Positions 35,096-42,782 of a stretch of 64,000 nt of DNA are shown one piece after another. This DNA is from Clavibacter phaseoli (GTDB taxonomy: Bacteria > Actinomycetota > Actinomycetes > Actinomycetales > Microbacteriaceae). How positions within the stretch are numbered: position 1 is the stretch's first letter; every line of letters starts with the position of its first letter. The DNA is taken from contig NZ_CP040786.1 in the NCBI RefSeq assembly GCF_021922925.1, forward strand, positions 992,001 to 1,056,000, written 5' to 3'. Under the pieces are notes generated by a model. The model was given only the letters and a program-made list of their open reading frames with translations. It ran no database searches and was not told the DNA's origin. Both the position numbers and the translations under genes were made by a program.

Positions 35096-35464
35096 CGCGG
35101 GTGCGTGCCGCCCCTCTCACGGTGATTCCGTCGCGCCGATAATGCACATTATGTCATGTAACGCTCACGGTACCGCTCTCCGCGTGCAGCGAGCGCTAGG
35201 TAGCGACACACGACGACAGCGGCAAGGGACGTCACATGCTGAGCAGCCCGGACCCGTTGCTCCGCCGCGAGCCCGTGCGCGACACGACATCGAGCTCATG
35301 ATGGCCGTCGCGAGGAACGCCGACGGCGCCACGCGAGGCCTGCAACCCCTTTCGTGGCAGATCGGAGCGGACGACTTGGTGCACTTCATCGCATCCGCCG
35401 ACGCCCACGCCCACGGATGCCGACGGCCGGGAGATCACGGATCCCTCGTGGGGCGGGCTCGGGC
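35096..35464. other. Gene-poor gap with an AT-rich palindrome (35139-35152)
   Basis: No convincing gene. Small open frames exist on both strands but show no recognisable domain and no good ribosome-binding site. The most notable element is the perfect inverted repeat ATAATG-CA-CATTAT at 35139-35152, followed by ATGTCATGTAAC, an unusually AT-rich patch in this genome. It may be an operator or promoter for something lost or very short. GC drops from here to about 38 kb. Confidence 0.5.
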
Positions 35465-36487
35465 TCAGTAGATGGCGACGTAGTTGACGCTGATCGTCTG
35501 AGGGACGTAGCCGAGCCCCTCGAACAGCTCGAGGCCGATGTCGTCGCCGTCGGTCGCGACGTCGAGGACGCTCCGATCCACGCCCGCGTCCTTCGATGAG
35601 CGCAGGTGCCGCGCGAGCAGGGCGCGTCCGACACCGCGGTGACGTGAATCGGGGACGACGCCGATGACCCACACGTAGCCGCTCGGGGCCGGAGGATCAT
35701 CCGCTCCGTGCTCGGTGAGGAGCGTCAGGAGGAGTCCGACGACGCGATCCGCTTCATCGAGGGCGAGAGCCGAGAGTCCGTGGGCGAACGTCTGGAGCGA
35801 CGTCATGGAGTCCCATTGCTCGTCGCTCATGGGCTGGCTGCTGCCGTGTCCGCGGAACGCCGCGTCCCGGGCGGCGTGCGCCGCGGCGGAGTGCTCGGCA
35901 CCGTATCCCACGATCCGGATCCCGTCGGGCGTCGCGACGTGCGCGAGAGGTGCGGTCGTCGTGCGGGCGAGGTTCCGGATCCACCTGTTCGGCGCGAATC
36001 CCGCGTGCCGGAGCGTGGAGGCGGCACCCGAGGCGCGCTCGTCGGCGGAGACGACGACCCACCCGGGCAGGGTGCTCTCGGACTCAGCGAGCTGCTGGAG
36101 GGCTCTCGCATGCTGCCAGGCGAGGAGGGTACGGCCGATGCCCTCTCCGCGTCGGGTCGGAGCCACGCCGCCGGTGAGGATGGATCGCACCAGGGTCTCC
36201 TGCGTCGGAGGCTGGATCACGAGTCCCCACGAGACGATCTCGCCGTCTTCCGTCACGGCGGCGAGCGAATCGGACGCGAGGTCCACGTAGCTGTGGCCGA
36301 GCTCCTCGAGGATGTCCTCTCGAGTGTCGACCCAGTCGGGATGGTCGGCCTCGGCGATCCTCTCCTCGATCTGCACGAGCGCGTCGATGTCGCCGAGGAG
36401 GACGGGCCTCCAATGGATGCCAGCCCCCGGTGCGGGAGCGACCGATTCGGGACGGTCGATGCGTTGGGAGCGTGGGAGGACGCTCAT
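35465..36487 (-). CDS. Tandem GNAT-family N-acetyltransferase
   Basis: 340 residues, two GNAT domains in one chain. Domain 1 (about 25-180) has the acetyl-CoA pyrophosphate loop in GGVAPTRRGEGIGRTLL; domain 2 (about 195-340) has VIGVVPDSRHRGVGRALLARHL and ends LELFEGLGYVPQTISVNYVAIY. Both loops keep the R/Q-x-x-G-x-G/A pattern, so both may bind acetyl-CoA. Not obviously mycothiol synthase MshD. The ATG follows a TAGCTT -10 box by 7 nt. Codon usage is less GC3-biased than the flanking genes. Confidence 0.85.
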   Translation of the reverse strand: MSVLPRSQRIDRPESVAPAPGAGIHWRPVLLGDIDALVQIEERIAEADHPDWVDTREDILEELGHSYVDLASDSLAAVTEDGEIVSWGLVIQPPTQETLVRSILTGGVAPTRRGEGIGRTLLAWQHARALQQLAESESTLPGWVVVSADERASGAASTLRHAGFAPNRWIRNLARTTTAPLAHVATPDGIRIVGYGAEHSAAAHAARDAAFRGHGSSQPMSDEQWDSMTSLQTFAHGLSALALDEADRVVGLLLTLLTEHGADDPPAPSGYVWVIGVVPDSRHRGVGRALLARHLRSSKDAGVDRSVLDVATDGDDIGLELFEGLGYVPQTISVNYVAIY

Positions 36488-36898
36488 GTCGAGAAAGCTA
36501 CCTCCCCCGCGTCACGCGCTTCCCCGCACGACGACCAGCTCGGTGAACCGGATAGGTCACGGGAGGCCGTGGCGGGAGACGTGGGCACCCGCCCTCGTGG
36601 CGAGCCGACCCAGCGATGTCATGAGCCTCCTCCGAGACCGTCTGCTCGGGCGTGGCGTCACGCGCTGGGCTCCCCTCTGGCAGCAGGGCTGCACGACGGA
36701 CGGCTCCCGTCAGGGGAGGCGGCCGGGAGGCGGCCCTCTCCGATGCGCCCCGAGTCGCTTCGATGTGACCTCTTGGCGCAGTGGTCGCCGAGGCCGTTCC
36801 AGAAGCGACCCGTCCCGCCGAGAGTCGTCGCGATGAACGACCGGGGAACAACGGGCAGAGGGCTTCCGCCGCCGCCTCGTCACCGTGACGCTCGGCGT
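36488..36898. other. 411-nt gap without a supported gene
   Basis: Besides the minus-strand -10 box TAGCTT (36495-36500, 7 nt before the GNAT ATG), nothing is recognised. Short frames here lack domain similarity and ribosome-binding sites. The end of this stretch may contain the true start (ATG 36833) of the next gene. Confidence 0.4.
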
Positions 36899-37360
36899 GT
36901 GACAGACATCCCCGGCTCCCCCAGTCCTGGCCCGGAGCAGCCGACACCCTGGCAACGCGCCGCACCATCCACCGGGGTTCCTCGCTGGCTGAGCCCCGCC
37001 GTGTCGGCTCTGGCCGTCGTCGTGCTCGGGAGCCATGTCTTCTACGTCATCGGTCTCGCGGCCTCGGGTGTCACGTCGACCGATGGAAAGCTGGCCTACG
37101 GCGTCCCGGGAGGTGACGTCGCGTCGTTCCTGCCGCCAGGGCTCTCGGACCTCTTCGCCTTCGTATCGCTATGGGCGGTGCTCCTCGGCCCCTTCCACCT
37201 GGCGACGATCATCGTCGTCGCAGCTTGGCTGGCATGGAGTTCGTGGTGGCGCCGGTCGATCGTGGATGCCTTCGCCATCGGGGCGCTGGTCGCCGCCGGC
37301 GCTCTGATCGTCCTCCTGGCCTTCTGGGGAGATGAACTGATGGTGTGGATCTGGGACTGA
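36899..37360 (+). CDS. Small membrane protein of unknown function
   Basis: 153 residues from GTG 36899; ATG 36833 would add 22 residues and cannot be excluded. A Pro-rich N-terminus is followed by about four hydrophobic segments: LSPAVSALAVVVLGSHVFYVIGL, FAFVSLWAVLLGPF, LATIIVVAAWLAW and IGALVAAGALIVLLAFW. It ends in WIWD. No family is recognised. Base composition is less GC-rich than the core genes, as for its neighbours. Confidence 0.6.
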   Translation: MTDIPGSPSPGPEQPTPWQRAAPSTGVPRWLSPAVSALAVVVLGSHVFYVIGLAASGVTSTDGKLAYGVPGGDVASFLPPGLSDLFAFVSLWAVLLGPFHLATIIVVAAWLAWSSWWRRSIVDAFAIGALVAAGALIVLLAFWGDELMVWIWD

Positions 37361-37511
37361 CATGCCCGCCTGCTCACGTGCGCTGCGCGCGCATCGCGCT
37401 CTGCGACATCACCCCATGGCCGCCGTCGCCTGTCCCGATCGGGGATCCCCCGGTGCAGCTGCGCGACCAGGCGGCCCTACGCTGGATCGACCTCAGAGGA
37501 GACGGGACCGG

Positions 37512-37865
37512 ATGACGGAGCACGCATCGCTGCACGACGACAGGTGGGCGAAGGTCGCGATCTTCACGGGCGCCGTCGCGCTCGGCGTGTACGCCGTGCT
37601 CTGGTGCGTGATGTGGATCCCGTCCTACATCGACGGGACCGGTCTGCTGATCCTCTACCCGCTGTTCCTCGTCGCCTGGATTCCCATCGAGCTCCTGGCG
37701 CTCCTCAGCATGGTGTGCGCGATCATCGCCCTGGCGAAGCGTCAAGGCCGGACGGCCGGCACCATCGGGATCCTGGTCGCCGACGTGGTGTTCGTCGTCG
37801 TCTCGCTGCCGACGCTCTGGTTCGGCGAGTTCCCGTGGTACGTCTTCATCCCCGGATCAGCGTGA
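37512..37865 (+). CDS. Small membrane protein of unknown function
   Basis: 117 residues with three hydrophobic helices: VAIFTGAVALGVYAVLWCVMWIP, LLILYPLFLVAWIPIELLALLSMVCAIIAL and IGILVADVVFVVVSLPTLWF. ATG at 37512 has AGAGGAGA about 10 nt upstream and a TACGCT hexamer near 37469. It lies 151 nt after the previous small membrane gene on the same strand; the two may be a functional pair. No known family. Confidence 0.65.
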   Translation: MTEHASLHDDRWAKVAIFTGAVALGVYAVLWCVMWIPSYIDGTGLLILYPLFLVAWIPIELLALLSMVCAIIALAKRQGRTAGTIGILVADVVFVVVSLPTLWFGEFPWYVFIPGSA

Positions 37866-37875
37866 CGAGCACGAT

Positions 37876-38049
37876 GTGACCGCATCCAAACGGCCGCCCC
37901 TCGGGACCGGCCTCGGACTCGGTGCGGTCGTGTGCCTCGCGGCGCTCGCCGCCTGACCGGCACCGGGCGGCGCCATCACCCTGGACCGCTGCTCGACGGC
38001 CAGCACGCGCGCGCCCGCTGACGTCGGGGCTCAGGTCGACGTGCCCTGA
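37876..38049 (+). pseudogene. Small lipoprotein gene interrupted by TGA at the lipobox cysteine
   Basis: GTG at 37876 opens a typical lipoprotein signal: TASKRPPLGTGLGLG, a hydrophobic AVVCLAALAA, then TGA at 37954-37956 exactly where the lipobox Cys (L-A-A-C) belongs. The same frame continues for 31 codons (PAPGGAITLDRC...) to a second TGA at 38047-38049. A single TGC-to-TGA change would restore a 57-residue lipoprotein. It follows the small membrane gene by 10 nt. Selenocysteine use is very unlikely. The very short mature part suggests a remnant. Confidence 0.45.
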
Positions 38050-38053
38050 CGGC

Positions 38054-38083
38054 GGGCCGCGCCTCGTGGGCGATGCGCGGCCC
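38054..38083 (-). terminator. Terminator-like hairpin after the NmrA-like gene
   Basis: GGGCCGCGC pairs perfectly with GCGCGGCCC across a 12-nt loop, 13 nt beyond the oxidoreductase stop on the minus strand. Confidence 0.55.
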
Positions 38084-38095
38084 GGGGACGCTCCG

Positions 38096-38953
38096 TCACT
38101 TCCCCGCCAGGAACTCCGCGAGGCTGGTGGGCCGCCGACCGAGGATCCGCTCGACGTCGCCGCTCACGTGCCCCATCTCGCCGGCGGCCATGGCCGTGTA
38201 TGTGCTGATCCAGGCGTCGAGCTGCCACTCGGGCGCGCCCCAGACGGCGCGCGACGCGCGCGCCTCCTCGAGGGTCTCGTCCCGGTACGAGACCGCGCGG
38301 CCCTCCGCGGCCGCGACCGTAGCGGCGATCTCCCCCATCGTCAGCGCCTCCGGCCCGGTCAGCTCGTAGGCGGCGCCCGCGTGGGGCTCCGGGTGCGGGA
38401 GGATCGTCGCGGCCACCTCGGCGACGTCGGCGCGCGTGACGGCGGCCACCCGGCCCTCGCCGGCGGGGCCGCGGATCACGCCGTCCTCCCCCACGAGCTG
38501 GCTGACGAAGTCGATGTAGAACGCGTCGCGCAGGAAGGTCCACGTCATGCCGGACGCGCGGATCCGCTCCTCGGTCGCGTGGTGGTCGCGCGCGAGCGTG
38601 AAGGTCGCGTCGGGCGCCGCGCTCTGGAAGGACGTGTAGACCACGTGGCGGACGCCCGCCTCTGCCGCCGCGTCGACGAAGGCGACGTGCTGCGCGAGCC
38701 GGTGCTGGTCCTCGGCGGCCGACACCATGAGCAGCGTCGTCACGCCGGCGAGCGCCGCGATCGAGGCCTCGTGATCGCCGTACGCCACCTCGTGCACGGC
38801 GGCGCCGGGCAGCCGGGGCGCGCGCGCGGGCGAGCGCGCGAGGAGGCGCTGCGGGAGCCCGGCGTCGGCGAGGCGGCGGGCCACCGCTCCCCCGACGGCG
38901 CCCGTGACGCCGGTGACGCCGATGACGCCGATCGAGCTGGTCTGCGTGGTCAT
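38096..38953 (-). CDS. NmrA-like NAD(P)-binding oxidoreductase (QorB/azoreductase-like)
   Basis: 285 residues, atypical extended SDR. The cofactor loop is GVTGVTGAVGGAVARRL near the N-terminus; VVYTSFQSAAPDA and FLRDAFYIDF mark the NmrA/QorB type that lacks the YxxxK pair. Such proteins reduce quinones or sense NADP(H). ATG at 38953 has a GGAGGGGAG Shine-Dalgarno. Confidence 0.85.
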   Translation of the reverse strand: MTTQTSSIGVIGVTGVTGAVGGAVARRLADAGLPQRLLARSPARAPRLPGAAVHEVAYGDHEASIAALAGVTTLLMVSAAEDQHRLAQHVAFVDAAAEAGVRHVVYTSFQSAAPDATFTLARDHHATEERIRASGMTWTFLRDAFYIDFVSQLVGEDGVIRGPAGEGRVAAVTRADVAEVAATILPHPEPHAGAAYELTGPEALTMGEIAATVAAAEGRAVSYRDETLEEARASRAVWGAPEWQLDAWISTYTAMAAGEMGHVSGDVERILGRRPTSLAEFLAGK

Positions 38954-39040
38954 GGTGGTCTCCCCTCCGCGCGGCGGGTGCCGCGGATGCGTGCGGGATC
39001 CGTGCGCCGCGCGATCTTCCGACACTATCCCGGCGCGCGA

Positions 39041-39075
39041 CGCGGCCCCCGCCTCGCGAGGGGACGGGGGCCGCG
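39041..39075 (-). terminator. Terminator hairpin after the xylanase gene
   Basis: GCGGCCCCCG and CGGGGGCCGC pair over 10-11 bp, with an inner CCT-CGCG-AGG stem. It begins 21 nt past the xylanase stop. Confidence 0.7.
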
Positions 39076-39095
39076 CCGTGCCGAGCGTCAGCGCA

Positions 39096-41105
39096 TCACG
39101 AGCCGGCGCGCGTCACGATCACGTCGAAGTCGCTCGTCCGGACGTTGCCGGCGCGGTCCTTCGCGGTGCAGGTGACCGTGGTGGTGCCGACGGGGAAGAT
39201 CCCGCTGCGGGGCGGCGCGCACACGACGCGCACGTTCCCGTCGCGCGTGTCGATCGCCGACGGCAGAGCGTAGGGCACGCGCACGCCCGTGGCCTTCGTC
39301 GCGACCGCGGTGATGTCGTCCACGTCGGCGATGCGCGGCGCCGAGAGGTCCGCCGGTCGCGCAGGCAGCCGCTTCGCGTCGACGATGCCCCAGTAGGCGG
39401 GAGCCGCCTGCAGGTCGTCGTCGAACGGCAGCGGCTGCTCCCACGGACGCGCGATCGGCCACGTGCGCAGCCAGCTGCGCGCGTTGCTGACGCCCCAGAA
39501 GGTGACCGAGTCGATGGACGCCGCCTGCTGGCGGATCATCTGGAACAGGTCGCGGTAGTAGTAGCCGACCTCGGCCGCCGCCTGCGCGTCGTCCGCGTAG
39601 ACGGGCGTGTACGGATCCTGCGGCGCGCCGCTGACGTCCGCGCCCTCGTTCTGGTTCGACGCGTTCACGTCGAGCTCGGTGATCGCCTGCATCAGGCGCG
39701 GGTCGATGCGCTCCACCGCGCGGATCGAGTCGCGCAGCCACGAGACGGGCCGGGCGAAGTCGACGTGAGCCTGGTGGCCGACGCCGTCGATCGGCACGCC
39801 GCGGGCCACGAGCGCGGAGATCAGCTCGAGGTAGTCGGCGCGCTTGGTGGGCAGCTCGGTGTTGTAGTCGTTGATGAAGAGCTTCACCCCCGGGAAGTAG
39901 GCGCGGGCGAGGCGGAAGCCCTCGTCCACGAAGCCCTCCCCCAGCACCTGGTACCAGCGGCTGTCGCGCATGTCGTGCGCGTTGGCGTTGGGGCCGTCGT
40001 CGATGACCTCGTTGACGACGTCCATCGCCCAGATCGGGCTGCCCCCGTCGGGGTAGCGCGCGGCGATGTGGTCGGAGATGCCCTTCACGTGCGCCTCCAT
40101 GCGCGCCGTCAGCAGCGCCTGGTCGGCGGGGCTGTCGGTGAGCGGGCGGTCGCCGTCGAGGAAGAACCACGCGGGCGTCTGCGAGTGCCAGAACAGCACG
40201 TGGTAGTAGACCTTCGTGCCCGTCCGGTCCGCGTAGTCGAGCAGCTGGTCGAGCTGCGTGAACGTGAACCGTCCCTCCTCCGGCTGGACGCTCTCGGGCT
40301 TGCCGGCGTTCTCCGGCGTGAACGCGTTGAACTGGCGGCTCACGAGATCCGCTCCGGCGCCGACGGTCTCGCGGCCGTCGACGGCGACGCCGACGTGCTC
40401 GATGCCGCGGGCGCCGAGGACGTCCTTCAGCGCCGGGATGTCGGTCTGCACGGGCGTGGACACGGCCTCGCCCAGCTGGAAGTCGTCGAGGAGGAAGTCG
40501 GCGCCGACCGTCCCCTCCACGTACACCTGCGCCCTGTCGACCGGGCCGCCGAGCGTGTAGGTGCCGCTGAGCTCCGTCCAGGCGTCGGCCGTCACGCGCG
40601 CGGCGGCTCCGGCCACCCCGTCGTAGCCGCTGCCGCCGCCGGTGTCGCGCTGCACGCTGACCTTGAGCGACGCGGGCTCCTCCCCCGCGGCGAGTCGCAC
40701 CCAGACGGTGACCTCGACCTGCTGGCCGACGGCGAGGGCGCTCGTCACGTCGAGGGCGGCGCCGTGCCACTCCTGCGTGCGGTCGGTGACGAGCAGGCTG
40801 CCGGATCCGGTGTGCGCGATCGTGCTGGGCGCGATCGCGACGCCGTCGCCGCGCGGTGCCCAGGCGCCGGTGCCGGACTCGAAGTCGGAGCCGATCCCGG
40901 CGGGAGCGACGGCGTCGGCCGCCTGGGCGGCCGGCGCGGCGAGGGCACCAGCGCCCACGACGAGGCCGAGCGCGGTCGCCACGGCGATCCCCCGTCGGTG
41001 GAAGGGACGGGTGCCGACGGAGCGGCTGCGGACGGACCTGCTGCGGTCCGGGCGAGGAGGGCTGACGTCCGCGGACGCGGACGGGCTGGTGCGGGGAATG
41101 CTCAT
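39096..41105 (-). CDS. Secreted GH10 endo-1,4-beta-xylanase
   Basis: 669 residues. An export signal with an RR pair (HRRGIAVATALGLVVGAGALAAPAAQA) ends near residue 63. A carbohydrate-binding module of the CBM4/9 type spans about 70-215 (FESGTGAWAPRGDG ... DFLLDDFQLGE). The GH10 barrel follows (about 220-585) with acid/base E366 (MDVVNE) and nucleophile E477 (ITELDV). A C-terminal HYR-like beta domain (about 590-669) ends DFDVIVTRAGS. It cuts plant xylan, which suits a plant-associated lifestyle. ATG has GAGAGG upstream, and operator-like repeats precede the promoter. Confidence 0.95.
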   Translation of the reverse strand: MSIPRTSPSASADVSPPRPDRSRSVRSRSVGTRPFHRRGIAVATALGLVVGAGALAAPAAQAADAVAPAGIGSDFESGTGAWAPRGDGVAIAPSTIAHTGSGSLLVTDRTQEWHGAALDVTSALAVGQQVEVTVWVRLAAGEEPASLKVSVQRDTGGGSGYDGVAGAAARVTADAWTELSGTYTLGGPVDRAQVYVEGTVGADFLLDDFQLGEAVSTPVQTDIPALKDVLGARGIEHVGVAVDGRETVGAGADLVSRQFNAFTPENAGKPESVQPEEGRFTFTQLDQLLDYADRTGTKVYYHVLFWHSQTPAWFFLDGDRPLTDSPADQALLTARMEAHVKGISDHIAARYPDGGSPIWAMDVVNEVIDDGPNANAHDMRDSRWYQVLGEGFVDEGFRLARAYFPGVKLFINDYNTELPTKRADYLELISALVARGVPIDGVGHQAHVDFARPVSWLRDSIRAVERIDPRLMQAITELDVNASNQNEGADVSGAPQDPYTPVYADDAQAAAEVGYYYRDLFQMIRQQAASIDSVTFWGVSNARSWLRTWPIARPWEQPLPFDDDLQAAPAYWGIVDAKRLPARPADLSAPRIADVDDITAVATKATGVRVPYALPSAIDTRDGNVRVVCAPPRSGIFPVGTTTVTCTAKDRAGNVRTSDFDVIVTRAGS

Positions 41106-41179
41106 CGTCGAACACCTCTCATGTGGTCCGACGTCGGTGTCGGATGCTCGCACCGTAGGCACCCTCCCCTACGGGGGGC

Positions 41180-41213
41180 AAGGTATTCGAAAACCTTTGT
41201 TGTGCTCGACAAC
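41180..41213 (-). promoter_or_regulatory. Paired operator-like repeats before the xylanase gene
   Basis: Two inverted repeats lie side by side about 75-108 nt before the xylanase ATG: AAGGTATTCGAAAACCTT (16 of 18 positions symmetric, 41180-41197) and GTTGT-N5-ACAAC (41199-41213). The patch is AT-rich against its surroundings. LacI- or ROK-type sugar repressors commonly control actinobacterial xylanases and bind such sites; the regulator is not in the window. Confidence 0.5.
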
Positions 41214-41285
41214 GAACGCGACGCGGCGTGGACGCGCCCGGGACCGGCGTGCGGGACTGCTGTGCGGCAGGCGCGCGGGATCCGC

Positions 41286-42137
41286 TCAGCGCGCGAGGCG
41301 ACCCGAGACGACGAAGGTGCCGTCGTCGTCGTCGTCGTCCGCCGTCGGCGACCTCTCGATGCGCGCGGCGAGGCCCGCCGCCTGCATCGCCTCGAGGGCG
41401 GCGGTCACCTGGGCCTCGGCGACCTCGACCAGGACGACGCCCGTCGGCGCGAGCCACGGCCCGCCCTCGCGCGCGACGCGTCGCAGCACGTCCAGCCCGT
41501 CCTCGCCGCCGTCCCGGGTGGCCTCGGGCTCGTGGAGTCGCGCCTCCGGGGGCATGAGCGCGAGCCCCGCGCGCGGGACGTAGGGCACGTTGGCGACGAG
41601 GACGTGGATCCGGCCCCGCAGGCCCGCGGGCAGCGCCGCCATCAGGTCGCCCCGGTGCACGGCCGCCCAGCGCGGGAGGAGGTTCTCGGCGGCGCATGCC
41701 ACGGCCACGGGATCCACGTCGGCGGCGTGCAGGACCGCGCCGGGCACCTCGTCCGCGATCACGGCGCCGACGGCTCCGGAGCCGCAGCACATGTCGACGA
41801 CGACGGGATCCTCCACCGCGCGCGCCGCCGCGACGGCCGCCCGGGCCAGCCGCTCGGTGCGGCGACGCGGCACGAACACACCGGGCCGCACGATGATCCG
41901 CCGCCCGGCGAACGCGGCCCAGCCGAGGACGGTCTCGAGGGGCTCCCCGGCCACGCGGGCCGCCGTCATCCCCTTGAGCTCGGCCGCGCGGGCGTCTCCC
42001 CCGTCCTCCGGATGGCGGTCGGCTGCCTCCGCGACGAGCAGCGCTGCCTCCTCCTCCGCGAACACGCAGCCCGCGGCACGCAGGCGCGCGACCAGCGCGT
42101 CGTCGGACCCGGGACGGGACGCGCCGTGCCCGCTCAG
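41286..42137 (-). CDS. PrmC-like protein N5-glutamine methyltransferase
   Basis: A class I SAM methyltransferase of the HemK/PrmC family. The N-terminal helical part (LRAAGCVFAEEEAALLV) is followed by PGVFVPRRRTE, the SAM loop VVDMCCGSGAVG and a catalytic NVPYVPR in place of NPPY, as in the shorter actinobacterial paralogues. No ATG/GTG/TTG lies in frame before the conserved N-terminus; CTG at 42137 overlaps the marR stop as CTGA. GTG at 42065 is the alternative but would cut into the conserved region. The target may be a release factor or another protein. Confidence 0.78.
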   Translation of the reverse strand: MSGHGASRPGSDDALVARLRAAGCVFAEEEAALLVAEAADRHPEDGGDARAAELKGMTAARVAGEPLETVLGWAAFAGRRIIVRPGVFVPRRRTERLARAAVAAARAVEDPVVVDMCCGSGAVGAVIADEVPGAVLHAADVDPVAVACAAENLLPRWAAVHRGDLMAALPAGLRGRIHVLVANVPYVPRAGLALMPPEARLHEPEATRDGGEDGLDVLRRVAREGGPWLAPTGVVLVEVAEAQVTAALEAMQAAGLAARIERSPTADDDDDDGTFVVSGRLAR

Positions 42138-42565
42138 ATGTCGTCCGTGCCGCGGAGGTGCTCGAGCAGGGCCGCGGCGCGCAGGAGGTCGTCGCCGTGC
42201 ACCGGCGGCCGGGCCTGCCGCGCGGCCTGCTCCAGCCACTCGGCGCGGGCCGCGCGGACGCCCGAGAGGAGCGCCCGACCGCCGTCGGAGAGGTGCAGGT
42301 AGGACCCGACGGGGTCCTCGGACTCCAGCACGAGGCCCTTCTGCATGAGCGACGCCAGGCTCGGGACGGTGGCCGCGCGGGCGGTCCTGGTGTCGAGCGC
42401 GAGCGAGGCGCGGTCCATGCGCTCGGTGCCGGAGAGCCGACGGAGGATGAGGATCTGCACCCCGGTCAGCCCGTCCCAGCTCGCGTCGACGGACGCGTCG
42501 ATGCGCTCGGACACGGAGCTGAGCGCGTCGGCGAGGCGGGCGGGAGGGACGATGGGATCGGTCAC
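42134..42565 (-). CDS. MarR-family transcriptional regulator
   Basis: 143 residues. Winged-HTH core: WDGLTGVQILILRRLSGTERMDRASLALDTRTARAATVPSLASLMQKGLVLESEDP followed by YLHLSDGGRALL. It is in one unit with the PrmC-like gene. GTG start with an AGGAG Shine-Dalgarno. A TAGCGT -10 candidate lies at 42661-42666, leaving a leader of about 90 nt that contains three tandem 10-nt GCGGGCTCCG-type repeats (42584-42612). The ligand is unknown. Confidence 0.82.
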   Translation of the reverse strand: MTDPIVPPARLADALSSVSERIDASVDASWDGLTGVQILILRRLSGTERMDRASLALDTRTARAATVPSLASLMQKGLVLESEDPVGSYLHLSDGGRALLSGVRAARAEWLEQAARQARPPVHGDDLLRAAALLEHLRGTDDI

Positions 42566-42719
42566 GATGCTCCTGACGGTGTGGCGGGCTCCGGCGGGCT
42601 CCGGGGGCTCCGGCGGATCCGAGGCTCTGGCCTCCGGCCTGAGGGAGCGTCGTGTCGCTCACGCTAGCCCCCTCGGGGCCCGTCCATGAGATCGGTCCGG
42701 CGCGGCGGGCGCCGACGCG

Positions 42720-42776
42720 ACGACGCCCGCCGCGGCGCGGGGCCGGGCGGGCGTCGTGCTGCCGGCGTGCCGGCAG
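42720..42776 (-). terminator. Two consecutive hairpins after the aldo/keto reductase gene
   Basis: On the reading strand the first hairpin is CTGCCGGC/GCCGGCAG with a 2-nt loop (42759-42776), and the second ACGACGCCCGCC/GGCGGGCGTCGT with a 14-nt loop (42720-42757). Both stems are perfect. Confidence 0.7.
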
Positions 42777-42782
42777 GGGGGA

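Noticed and set aside
35142..35471. Open frame of 109 codons after the AT-rich palindrome
   Set aside because: No Shine-Dalgarno, no recognisable domain, odd composition, and it runs into the GNAT gene end. Could be remnant coding sequence, but not supportable as a gene.
35465..36487. Tandem GNAT protein as mycothiol synthase MshD
   Set aside because: MshD also has two GNAT domains and the organism makes mycothiol (mshC present), but the sequence lacks the MshD-like N-terminus and start pattern I would expect, and the gene lies in an accessory pocket. Left as a generic GNAT.
37954..37956. TGA read as selenocysteine in the small lipoprotein
   Set aside because: No SECIS-like hairpin is seen just after the codon, selenoproteins with a lipid-modified Sec are unknown, and related organisms are not known to use Sec. 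A nonsense mutation is far simpler.
35096..38050. Defence island or mobile element
   Set aside because: No integrase, transposase, toxin-antitoxin, nuclease or repeats bounding the segment were found; only altered composition and unknown membrane genes.
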